From NCBI GenBank assembly GCA_020025575.1, contig JAHHRW010000002.1, positions 124,001 through 188,000 on the forward strand: 64,000 nucleotides of DNA, read 5' to 3'. Position 1 is the first letter of the stretch. Every line of letters starts with the position of its first letter. The notes beneath the pieces are model-generated. The model was not told the DNA's origin, made no database searches, and was given only the letters and a program-made list of their open reading frames with translations. Made by a program: the position numbers and the translations under genes. Source of the stretch: Oscillospiraceae bacterium (GTDB taxonomy: Bacteria > Bacillota > Clostridia > Oscillospirales > Oscillospiraceae). Positions 50,288-57,487 of this stretch are shown here, piece by piece.

Positions 50288-50869
50288 TTATAGTGTTTCG
50301 TCCGAAAGCTGCTGAAGTTTTTTACCATAGTCAAACACCCAACTCAACAAAAACAGCACTGCAAAATACAAAAGAAAATTCAGATCTACTTGGGGACTAT
50401 AGGAGACTGCCTGAATCCTGTCATTGAGCAGCAGCTGATCGATCTGGTAGGCCTGGAACATCCAGCGCTGGGAAAACCAGGTGAAGATGACGAAAAGAAA
50501 TCCACTGGCCAGTTCTAGCCACGCCAGACGGCGGATCAGCTTGCCTACATTTTCAAAGGGATGCCCCATCGAAATAGGCCGGAAGATGGCCTTGAGGGTC
50601 CACAGAAAAGCGAGCAGCAGGGGCAGCAGTAAAAGCAGAAAGAGCAGAACCGCAATGATTTCTACATAGCTGATGCTGCGACAAAGGCCATCCTGAAGCG
50701 TGAGTGAGACGGGGCCTAGGATCAGGGAAAACGTAATCTGCTGCGGGTTGTACATGATGTAAGCACCGAAGATTACGGCTAGAACACTTCCTGCGATCAA
50801 AAGCCAGAAAAGTACAGTAAAGACTTTTTCCAGAATTTGTGCCAACTTGATCATTTTATGATTTTCCAT
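50288..50869 (-). CDS. DUF2975 membrane protein
   Basis: Membrane protein of 193 aa with four predicted helices (~13-36, ~63-88, ~110-130, ~158-178), of the DUF2975 family (YoaS-like), function unknown. The conserved middle IFRPISMGHPFENVGKLIRRLAWLEL is present. The start at 50869 follows an AGGAGGA site; a longer in-frame ATG at 50929 lies close to the predicted transcription start and has no site. It is co-transcribed with the XRE gene from a strong promoter. Confidence 0.87.
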   Translation of the reverse strand: MENHKMIKLAQILEKVFTVLFWLLIAGSVLAVIFGAYIMYNPQQITFSLILGPVSLTLQDGLCRSISYVEIIAVLLFLLLLLPLLLAFLWTLKAIFRPISMGHPFENVGKLIRRLAWLELASGFLFVIFTWFSQRWMFQAYQIDQLLLNDRIQAVSYSPQVDLNFLLYFAVLFLLSWVFDYGKKLQQLSDETL

Positions 50870-50962
50870 AAAGCGTTTCCTCCTTTTGGCTTCACTGCTC
50901 AAACGGTTTGGAGGCGGACCGGTCTGCACCGCCCAAAAAGCACAGCAGCTCTTGATGAGGCG

Positions 50963-50991
50963 AGTATACCACGGGGATACATATTTGTCAA
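50963..50991 (-). promoter_or_regulatory. promoter of the DUF2975-XRE operon
   Basis: On the minus strand, a perfect TTGACA (50991-50986), 17-bp spacer, and TATACT (50968-50963) with extended TGG before it. Confidence 0.8.
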
Positions 50992-50998
50992 TTACTTT

Positions 50999-51015
50999 TT
51001 AATGATTATCGTTAA
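50999..51015. promoter_or_regulatory. dyad upstream of the DUF2975-XRE promoter
   Basis: TTAATGATTATCGTTAA is a near-palindrome (14 of 17 positions match its own complement), centred 16 bp upstream of the -35 box. It is a candidate operator, possibly for the small XRE protein, or an AT-rich activating element. Confidence 0.4.
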
Positions 51016-51104
51016 TTTAATAATGAGATTCGTATTTGTTATCAAGATACGGAAATATAATTTTAATAGTGTAACTTAAAGATTTGTATTTCTGTATATG
51101 GGCA

Positions 51105-51140
51105 TAAAATAAAAGCCGGGCAGGTGCAACCCTTGCCCGG
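51105..51140 (-). terminator. second terminator downstream of tRNA-Thr
   Basis: On the minus strand, CCGGGCA (51140-51134) pairs with TGCCCGG (51122-51116), followed by CTTTTATTTT. It lies 100 nt beyond the tRNA with no gene between. Confidence 0.7.
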
Positions 51141-51200
51141 TCAAATACGATCCGTGTCAGTTTTTGTGTCGGTTTTTACAGTGGTGAAACTGTAACGGAA

Positions 51201-51240
51201 AAAAGAAAAGTCCCAAAGCCGTTACGACTCTAGGACTTTT
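51201..51240 (-). terminator. terminator of tRNA-Thr
   Basis: On the minus strand AAAAGTCC pairs with GGACTTTT, with an inner AGTCG/CGGCT stem, followed by CTTTTTT. Confidence 0.75.
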
Positions 51241-51316
<76 letters not shown>

Positions 51317-51353
51317 AACTCTGTGTTGTTTTGCCGTGCCCGACGACTTCATT

Positions 51354-51382
51354 AGTATATATCATAGACATTAAATTGTCAA
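51354..51382 (-). promoter_or_regulatory. promoter of tRNA-Thr
   Basis: On the minus strand, a perfect TTGACA (51382-51377), 17-bp spacer, and TATACT (51359-51354). Confidence 0.8.
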
Positions 51383-51439
51383 GCATAAATTTACAAAAAA
51401 GTGAAAAAAGTTTTTACAACAAAAATACAGTCGGATTGG

Positions 51440-51468
51440 TTGCCCGAGAATCTATAGTATGATATACT
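51440..51468 (+). promoter_or_regulatory. promoter of plsY
   Basis: TTGCCC (51440-51445), 17-bp spacer, TATACT (51463-51468), divergent from the tRNA-Thr promoter. Confidence 0.55.
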
Positions 51469-51524
51469 TTATAGGTAAATAGACGACAAAATGTTGTAAT
51501 ACACGTTTGAAAGGTAATTCTTCT

Positions 51525-52139
51525 ATGGGATATATTATTGCCATTGTAATGGCATATTTGATTGGCAGCTCGAACCTGGCATATTACATTGCAAGGTGGA
51601 AGCACGTTGATTTTCGCACCTCAGGCTCCGGCAATCTGGGGGCATCCAATGCAACGATGCTGCTTGGATGGAAGGCTGGTATCCTTGTGGGTGCCCATGA
51701 CATTGGAAAGTCTGCGCTGGCAGTTTATCTGGCGATGGCCATGTTTCCAGAGCTTGAGTACGTAGGGCCTGTGGCCGGGATCGCATCTGTGCTGGGGCAT
51801 ATTTTTCCATTCTACCTGAAATTCAGGGGAGGAAAGGGGTTTGCCTCTTATCTGGGCATGACCCTGGCGCTGAACTGGAAACTTGCACTGGTTGTTTTGG
51901 TTCTGGTGGTTGTGATTGCCTGGCTTACGGATTATATTGTGGCAGGAACAATTACGACGATTGTGGTGGTTCCTGTTTCTCTGGGGATTATGTGCCACAG
52001 CCTCCGATTGGCAATCATCCTGCTGGTTGGGACTGCGGTGATCGCGTACAAGCACAAGGAAAATTTTGTCAGAATGCTCAACGGCACAGAATTTCGGATT
52101 AGAAATGTTAATAAAGGGAAACACAGAATCGATAAATAA
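51525..52139 (+). CDS. plsY: glycerol-3-phosphate acyltransferase PlsY
   Basis: Membrane enzyme that acylates glycerol 3-phosphate with acyl phosphate, the first step of phospholipid synthesis with PlsX. At 204 aa it has five or so helices and the three active-site loops: SGSGNLGASNA, the HDIGKSALAVYLA loop (usual form D-x-x-K-G), and KFRGGKGFASYLG. The ATG at 51525 has an AAAGG site; a TTG 18 nt upstream is less likely. Monocistronic, ending in a strong terminator. Confidence 0.92.
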   Translation: MGYIIAIVMAYLIGSSNLAYYIARWKHVDFRTSGSGNLGASNATMLLGWKAGILVGAHDIGKSALAVYLAMAMFPELEYVGPVAGIASVLGHIFPFYLKFRGGKGFASYLGMTLALNWKLALVVLVLVVVIAWLTDYIVAGTITTIVVVPVSLGIMCHSLRLAIILLVGTAVIAYKHKENFVRMLNGTEFRIRNVNKGKHRIDK

Positions 52140-52163
52140 GACAGTCCCGGCAATCTGAACTGT

Positions 52164-52214
52164 CCCCATCTGTTAGAACGTATGTGACACGATCTAACAG
52201 ATGGGGACTTTTTT
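52164..52214 (+). terminator. terminator of plsY
   Basis: A long perfect stem CCCCATCTGTTAGA/TCTAACAGATGGGG (52164-52177 with 52193-52206), extendable outward by GT/AC, followed by T6. It overlaps the last codon of the convergent pullulanase gene. Confidence 0.9.
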
Positions 52215-54135
52215 ATGTCTTCTTTCCGAGGATCAGGGCACTGAGCGGGGGAATACGAACCACGCCGGATGTCAATTGCGGAGACTGCCAGAGAAAACTG
52301 CTGTCTCCATCGGCGAGAATCTCCCAGTTGCCCGGTAACAGTGTTTGTTCTGCTGCATCGATATTGCCATTGTAGATGACACACAGGGTGTCCCAGCTGG
52401 AGGCTTGGCCCTGATTGTTTAGATAATATCCGACAATACCCGGCTTGCTCCATGTGTGCAGGAAGCGATCCTTTGCTTTAGAGGATTTATCGCAAAGGCC
52501 GGGGCACAGCTTTCGCAGGGCGATGAGCCCCTGATAGTAGGTTCGGAGATCTTCAAATGCGTACGCTCTTTCCCAGTCCAGACGATTCAGCGCAATGCTT
52601 TCGTTATAGGTATTGTCCAGTCCGTCTTTGGTGCGGGCAAATTCTTCACCGGATAGCAAAAACAGCCTTCCCTGACAGGTCATGTAGATGGCCGCTGCCA
52701 GCTTGTTCCGTCGGATCCGTTCCTGTTCGTCAGGTACGGTGACCGCCAGCTTGTCCCACAGGGTTAGATTATCGTGGGCAGATACATAGGAAACGATTTG
52801 AGAGGGGGCTTTTATGCCGGTGTTTTGCACACACCAAGCCATGGCACTGTGGATTATTTTTCGTTCCAGTTCTGGAGCGCCGGTGACGAAGCCCGGTACA
52901 TTTGCATGGAACACATGTCCTTTGATGGAATCTCTGGTATCGTCGCAGAACATACCCACATTTTCATCCAGCAGGGCCATGTTCTTTTTTAGGGCAGGGA
53001 TAGAACCTTTCTCCATGGCTGTTGGGCCGGCGGCCCAAGGTTCCCCAAAGAGAAGTTTTTTGCCCTTTCCATAACGCTCATCCAGTGCTCTACGGATACC
53101 ATTCATCAGTTCCACATCCAGAAGACCCATCAGGTCAAATCGGAAACCGTCGATGTGGTATTCCTCGGCCCAATAGAGAATGGAATCAAGAATGAATTTA
53201 GAGCACATGGGCCGCTCACTTGCCATGTCGCAGCCACAGCAAGAGCCGTCAGAGGGAAGACCGCGGCTGTCTACCCGATAGTAGTACCAGGGTACGACCT
53301 GTTGGAAGACAGAGTCCAGCCGATAGGTGTGGTTGTAGACCACATCCATAATCACCCGAAAGCCATGACGATGGAGAGCCTGCACCATCTGCTTGAACTG
53401 GCGGATACGCACCTGCCCGTGGTGGGAATCCGAGGCGTAGGAGCCTTCTGGAATGTTATAGTAGACTGGGTCATAACCCCAGTTAAAGTCTGTGGGGGAT
53501 TCGTCATCCACCGAGCCAAAGTCATAAACAGGCATGAGCTGTATACAGGTGATGCCCAAATCCTGCAAATAGTCAAGACCTGTGGGGTGGACCCCATCCC
53601 TGTGAAGTGTGGTACTGCCGCAGGTAAAGGCTCTGTATTTCCCACGATATTCTTCTGGGAAACCACCGGCTTGCTGCCAGGAAAACTCCTTCACATGCAG
53701 CTCATAGATGATGTCCTCATTAGGCGTATCAGGGCTTTTGTCCTCAGACCAGCCTGCCGGGTCGGTTTTGCTGAGATCGACCACCATGCACCGCTTGCTG
53801 TTATGACCGCATGCCCGGGCGTAGGGATCACCAGTGGTTACGGTATTTCTGCCGTGATCGATGCAATATTCATAGTATATACCATGCAGCGATTCTGCAG
53901 TGCAGTATCTCCATATCCCCTTGTCCTCTTTGACCATAGGGATCGATGCAAATGCGGGGGAAAAATCTCCGTCCCGGTACAGCACGAGTGTGACACTTTT
54001 GGCAAGTGGCGACCAGAGTGTGAAACGGGTCTGCGTGTCGGAACACCTGACACCCAGATCGTCTCCATCATAGGTAAAATCCTGACGAAATTCGCTGCTC
54101 TGGTAGATTTTCTTCAGTCGAAGTGCTTTCCTCAC
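52213..54135 (-). CDS. pulA: type I pullulanase, glycoside hydrolase family 13
   Basis: Debranching enzyme of 640 aa that cuts alpha-1,6 links in pullulan and branched maltodextrins. An N-terminal CBM48-like domain (~35-130, TRFTLWSPLAKSVTLVLY) precedes the type I hallmark FNWGYDP (usual YNWGYDP). The GH13 regions are VIMDVVYNHT, GFRFDLMG (nucleophile Asp), LFGEPW (acid Glu) and SAHDNLTLWD. No signal peptide, so cytoplasmic. I prefer the GTG at 54135 (AAGGAAGGA upstream); an ATG at 54192 would overlap the regulator gene. It follows lacI-type gene by 28 nt and is probably co-transcribed with it. Confidence 0.92.
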   Translation of the reverse strand: MRKALRLKKIYQSSEFRQDFTYDGDDLGVRCSDTQTRFTLWSPLAKSVTLVLYRDGDFSPAFASIPMVKEDKGIWRYCTAESLHGIYYEYCIDHGRNTVTTGDPYARACGHNSKRCMVVDLSKTDPAGWSEDKSPDTPNEDIIYELHVKEFSWQQAGGFPEEYRGKYRAFTCGSTTLHRDGVHPTGLDYLQDLGITCIQLMPVYDFGSVDDESPTDFNWGYDPVYYNIPEGSYASDSHHGQVRIRQFKQMVQALHRHGFRVIMDVVYNHTYRLDSVFQQVVPWYYYRVDSRGLPSDGSCCGCDMASERPMCSKFILDSILYWAEEYHIDGFRFDLMGLLDVELMNGIRRALDERYGKGKKLLFGEPWAAGPTAMEKGSIPALKKNMALLDENVGMFCDDTRDSIKGHVFHANVPGFVTGAPELERKIIHSAMAWCVQNTGIKAPSQIVSYVSAHDNLTLWDKLAVTVPDEQERIRRNKLAAAIYMTCQGRLFLLSGEEFARTKDGLDNTYNESIALNRLDWERAYAFEDLRTYYQGLIALRKLCPGLCDKSSKAKDRFLHTWSKPGIVGYYLNNQGQASSWDTLCVIYNGNIDAAEQTLLPGNWEILADGDSSFLWQSPQLTSGVVRIPPLSALILGKKT

Positions 54136-54163
54136 AGTGATTACATCCTTCCTTGTGAAGAGA

Positions 54164-55165
54164 TCAGGTTCCAACCACCGCCAGGGGTGCACAGCTGTTT
54201 CGTTCTACCAGCTGTGGGTGCAGCAGCAGTGTGCTAATGGCGATGTGATGAAACTGGCTAGTAAAGGCATAAAAGGCACTTCTGCCGAGAAGATCCCGAT
54301 CCTGCCGAATGGTAGACAGGGACGGAATGGTATGCTGGCACAATGGGATATCGTCAAAGCCCAGAATGCTGATATCTTTGGGCACGGACAGCCCCAACTC
54401 AGCACAGTAGACCAATGCGTTGCTGGCCAAAAGATCGTGACTGCATACAAATGCGGTACAGCCCTGCTCCAAAAGCCGGGGCAGGTGCTGGGAAAGACAG
54501 TCAGATACATGGTAGGCACTGCCGGTTAGCGATGGGTCAGGTTTCAGACCGCAGCTTTCCACTGCCTGCAAAAAACAGACTAGCCGCTGGCGATACACAT
54601 AGGATTCCAGTGCGTTGCTGAGATAACCGATTTTTTCGTGTCCCAGTGACTTCATATAGGAAACAGCCATTTTCATGCCCTCAGCGTTGTCGATGCCCAC
54701 ATGAGAGATGTGGGGGTTTCCACTGACATGATTGTCGTAAAGAACGGTGGGGGTTTTGCAGGTTTCAAACTCTTTCAGCCACGGATCCAGTGGGGTAAGC
54801 CCCAAAAAGAAACCACCGCAGAAATTGTGCTTGATCATGTAGGTATCATAGGCCTCATGCTGCTGAAGTTCAATATCAAGGGGAATCAGCGTGACCTCAT
54901 ACCCCTCTGGCTCCGCTGCCTTGCGAAATCCCAGAACAATATCGTGACCGAAATCACTGGGTTTCCGGTACTCTATGTTTGTGACGAAGACAGCGATACG
55001 GGGGGCGGATTTTGTGCGTGTGCGACGGCTGTATCCCATTTCCACTGCCTTTTCCAGCACGGCCTGCCGCATGGCCTTGCTCACATCGTCTGCGCCATTG
55101 AGTGCCTTTGAGACGGTGCTTTTGCTGGTACCCAGCGCACGGGCAATATCCTCTAGGGTCGTCAT
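54164..55165 (-). CDS. LacI-family transcriptional regulator
   Basis: Sugar-responsive repressor or activator of 333 aa. N-terminal helix-turn-helix TTLEDIARALGTSKSTVSKALNGADDVS (~2-29), hinge, then a periplasmic-binding-like effector domain (PRIAVFVTNIEY..., ILGFDDIPLCQHTIPSLSTIRQD). The ATG at 55165 is 7 nt after AGGAGG; the ATG at 55171 abuts that site. It is divergent from the glucan-utilisation genes and upstream of pulA, so it most likely responds to maltose or a maltodextrin and binds the 15-bp motifs in the divergent region (inference). Confidence 0.93.
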   Translation of the reverse strand: MTTLEDIARALGTSKSTVSKALNGADDVSKAMRQAVLEKAVEMGYSRRTRTKSAPRIAVFVTNIEYRKPSDFGHDIVLGFRKAAEPEGYEVTLIPLDIELQQHEAYDTYMIKHNFCGGFFLGLTPLDPWLKEFETCKTPTVLYDNHVSGNPHISHVGIDNAEGMKMAVSYMKSLGHEKIGYLSNALESYVYRQRLVCFLQAVESCGLKPDPSLTGSAYHVSDCLSQHLPRLLEQGCTAFVCSHDLLASNALVYCAELGLSVPKDISILGFDDIPLCQHTIPSLSTIRQDRDLLGRSAFYAFTSQFHHIAISTLLLHPQLVERNSCAPLAVVGT

Positions 55166-55215
55166 GACCATTCCTCCTTCTGCCCAATCTAAAAATCGGG
55201 AATTATGTTGTGGGT

Positions 55216-55244
55216 ATTATAGCATGAAGTGCCGCAGAACGCAA
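55216..55244 (-). promoter_or_regulatory. promoter of the LacI-type gene and pulA
   Basis: On the minus strand, TTGCGT (55244-55239), 17-bp spacer, perfect TATAAT (55221-55216). The dyad and first 15-bp motif lie just upstream of the -35 box. Confidence 0.65.
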
Positions 55245-55264
55245 CGAAAAAACAGGAATTTCTG

Positions 55265-55279
55265 TTTCGTTTTGTTTCG
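55265..55279 (-). promoter_or_regulatory. candidate operator, copy 1
   Basis: TTTCGTTTTGTTTCG on the plus strand, the exact reverse complement of the second copy. It adjoins the AAACAG-N6-CTGTTT dyad. Confidence 0.55.
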
Positions 55280-55378
55280 TAACGATGCTGGGCAATGCAG
55301 ATGATTGTTATTGTAAACGAAAATCAGAATATGTATTTGGTCTAAGTGCTGAAAATATAATTATAATTGGCAATTGTA

Positions 55379-55407
55379 TTGACGAAAAAGGAAAAAAGAA
55401 TTATTCT
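55379..55407 (+). promoter_or_regulatory. promoter of the debranching enzyme gene
   Basis: TTGACG (55379-55384), 17-bp spacer, TATTCT (55402-55407). The second 15-bp motif starts ~29 bp downstream of the -10 box, where a bound repressor could block transcription. Confidence 0.6.
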
Positions 55408-55435
55408 AGTATCAAAGATCTCATGATGTTTTGCG

Positions 55436-55450
55436 CGAAACAAAACGAAA
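55436..55450 (+). promoter_or_regulatory. candidate operator, copy 2
   Basis: CGAAACAAAACGAAA, exact inverse of the first copy 171 bp away. Confidence 0.55.
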
Positions 55451-55504
55451 AAACGCAGTTGCACAGACACTGTGGCAGACTGGACGGATGAAAGGGGTGG
55501 GCAA

Positions 55505-57487
55505 ATGAATTTCAGTTACGAAAGACGGGATTTTTTAAGCCTGCCTGACGCACAGAAAACCATGTTTTTGTCCACCAATGGTCTGGGCGGATATGCCTCT
55601 GCCACTGCAGCATTTTCTGTAACGCGCTGTGATCACGGAATCCTGAATGCAGCAATCAAAGCGCCGAACCAGCGCATGACCGTGGTTCACCGGCTGCGGG
55701 AGACGCTGACAGCGAATGATTCGCAGATCTTTCTTTCAACACAGGAATTTGCAGATGGCAGGCCTGCAGAAGAGGGGTATCGATACTTGAGCCGCTTTTC
55801 TTATGAATATGAACCGGAATGGTGTTACGATGTGCTGGGCGTTCGGATGACACGACGGTGTGGTATGGCTTGGGAAAAAAATGACACCGCCGTGATTTAC
55901 ATACTGGAAAATCATTCAGAGAAAACCTGCACCTTGTCCGTGGAACCAATGCTGAAATTTGCGCCGAAGGAAACGGCACTTACTGAAAAAAAGCGGTTTA
56001 CGGTCAAGGGTAATGCGGTTTATGACGAAACTGACACACTGTATATCCATACGGATGCAGATGTGCAGATGACTCCCATTCGTTGGGAATGGCTGGCTTA
56101 TCCCGAGGATGCCAAGGACGGCAGAGCGGAGCGGGGGCTTGCGGCTGGCTGCTGCAAGATTGAGACAACGGTTCTGCCCGGCACCACGAAGAAATTAGAG
56201 ATTGTGTTCTCTATAAATGAGCATGTTCAGTCCGGCGAGCAGATTCTGGCACAACAGCAGGAACGCCTGGCAAAGTTAGAGGATGGGTGCGGCTTGCAAG
56301 ACCCTGTGGCTCGGCAGCTGGCAGTTGCTGCAGATGCCTATATTGCCCAGCGGGCTTCCACCAATGGGAAAACAATTGTGGCAGGGTATCCGCTGTTCAG
56401 TGACTGGGGACGGGATACCATGATTGCACTTGGTGGCTGCTGCCTGTCCACCGGACGCTTTGCAGATGCCAAAAGCATTCTGGAAACATTTTTAGCATAT
56501 GAAAAAAACGGCCTTGTGCCGAATCTTTTCCCAGAGGGTGAGAATGCACCCATGTATAATACGGTCGATGCGGCACTTTTGCTGATCGACGGTGTGTGGA
56601 AGTATTTGCAAAAAACAGACGATTGGGATTTTGGAAAGAAAGCCTACCCAGTCATGGAGCGAATCATCAGTGCCTATCAAAATGGCACAGATCACGCCAT
56701 CGGCATGGACGATGATGGCCTGATTTCTGCAGGCAGCGGGCTTGATCAGCTGACTTGGATGGATGTGTGCGTGGATGGCATCCTGCCCACACCTCGTCAT
56801 GGAAAACCGGTGGAGATAAATGCCTATTGGTATAATGCGCTTTGCATTATGGAGCATCTTGCAGAGAAGTTTGGATATCATAGCAACGATTATCGAACTT
56901 TGGCGCAGCGTGTCAAAAACGCTTTTTGTGAAAAGTTCTATATGGAGGAGAAAGGGTACCTGAAGGATGTGCTCTCAGGAACCAAGGCCGATGAGCAGCT
57001 GCGATGCAATCAGATATGGGCGGTTTCGATGCCATTTACCATGCTGTCGGCACAACAGGAAAAACGTGTGGTGGATACCGTTTACCGGCACCTCTATACG
57101 CCATGCGGACTGCGGACACTTTCCCCATCTGACCCGGAGTTCAAGCCGTTTTACGGTGGAACGCAGCGAAAACGGGATCTTGCCTATCATCAGGGGACGG
57201 TGTGGGTCTATCCAATGGGAGCCTACTATTTGGCATGGCTGAAAACCCATGGTAACACCAAAGAAGCGGCGCAGACTGTAAAAAGTCAGCTGCAAGCCTT
57301 GGAATCCATGCTGCGGCAGGGCTGTGTCGGACAACTTCCGGAAATCTATGACGGGGGCACACCCGGTGATGGAAAAGGCTGCTATGCCCAGGCATGGAGT
57401 GTAGGTGAATTACTTCGTGTGTACGAAGCGGTGGAAAAAATCGACAAAGGTGCGTGGAAAACCAATGGCAAGTTTTGCACTGGATAA
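55505..57487 (+). CDS. amylo-alpha-1,6-glucosidase (glycogen debranching type, GH133-like)
   Basis: Protein of 660 aa. The N-terminal beta-rich domain has the family hallmark STNGLGGYASATA (~21-33). The C-terminal (alpha/alpha)6 domain has FSDWGRDTMIALGG (catalytic Asp region), FAYEKNGLVPNLFPEGE-like sequence, NTVDAALLLIDGVWKY and the QIWAVSMPF and HQGTVWVYPMGAYYLAW stretches. It should remove alpha-1,6-linked glucose stubs from glycogen or limit dextrins. The ATG at 55505 has an AGGGGTGGG site. Its last 23 nt overlap the next gene's start. Confidence 0.9.
   Translation: MNFSYERRDFLSLPDAQKTMFLSTNGLGGYASATAAFSVTRCDHGILNAAIKAPNQRMTVVHRLRETLTANDSQIFLSTQEFADGRPAEEGYRYLSRFSYEYEPEWCYDVLGVRMTRRCGMAWEKNDTAVIYILENHSEKTCTLSVEPMLKFAPKETALTEKKRFTVKGNAVYDETDTLYIHTDADVQMTPIRWEWLAYPEDAKDGRAERGLAAGCCKIETTVLPGTTKKLEIVFSINEHVQSGEQILAQQQERLAKLEDGCGLQDPVARQLAVAADAYIAQRASTNGKTIVAGYPLFSDWGRDTMIALGGCCLSTGRFADAKSILETFLAYEKNGLVPNLFPEGENAPMYNTVDAALLLIDGVWKYLQKTDDWDFGKKAYPVMERIISAYQNGTDHAIGMDDDGLISAGSGLDQLTWMDVCVDGILPTPRHGKPVEINAYWYNALCIMEHLAEKFGYHSNDYRTLAQRVKNAFCEKFYMEEKGYLKDVLSGTKADEQLRCNQIWAVSMPFTMLSAQQEKRVVDTVYRHLYTPCGLRTLSPSDPEFKPFYGGTQRKRDLAYHQGTVWVYPMGAYYLAWLKTHGNTKEAAQTVKSQLQALESMLRQGCVGQLPEIYDGGTPGDGKGCYAQAWSVGELLRVYEAVEKIDKGAWKTNGKFCTG

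Larger units (their letters stand above)
55172..55504. other. divergent regulatory region of the alpha-glucan locus
   Basis: About 330 bp without a gene. It holds a minus-strand promoter for the regulator, a plus-strand promoter for the debranching-enzyme gene, the two exact 15-bp inverted motifs, a dyad AAACAG-N6-CTGTTT (55250-55267), and an imperfect catabolite-site-like TGTAAACGAAAATCA (55312-55326). Confidence 0.65.

Noticed and set aside
50999..51030. Fur-box-like AT-rich sequence upstream of the DUF2975 promoter
   Set aside because: Only the left half fits the Fur 7-1-7 pattern; the right half has several mismatches.
53155..54237. Plus-strand 360-codon frame across the pullulanase gene
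   Set aside because: Antisense to a clear GH13 enzyme with all catalytic regions; low-complexity Cys/His-rich shadow sequence.
55312..55326. TGTAAACGAAAATCA as a catabolite-response (cre) site
   Set aside because: The right half is shifted by one base relative to the cre consensus; kept only as a remark.
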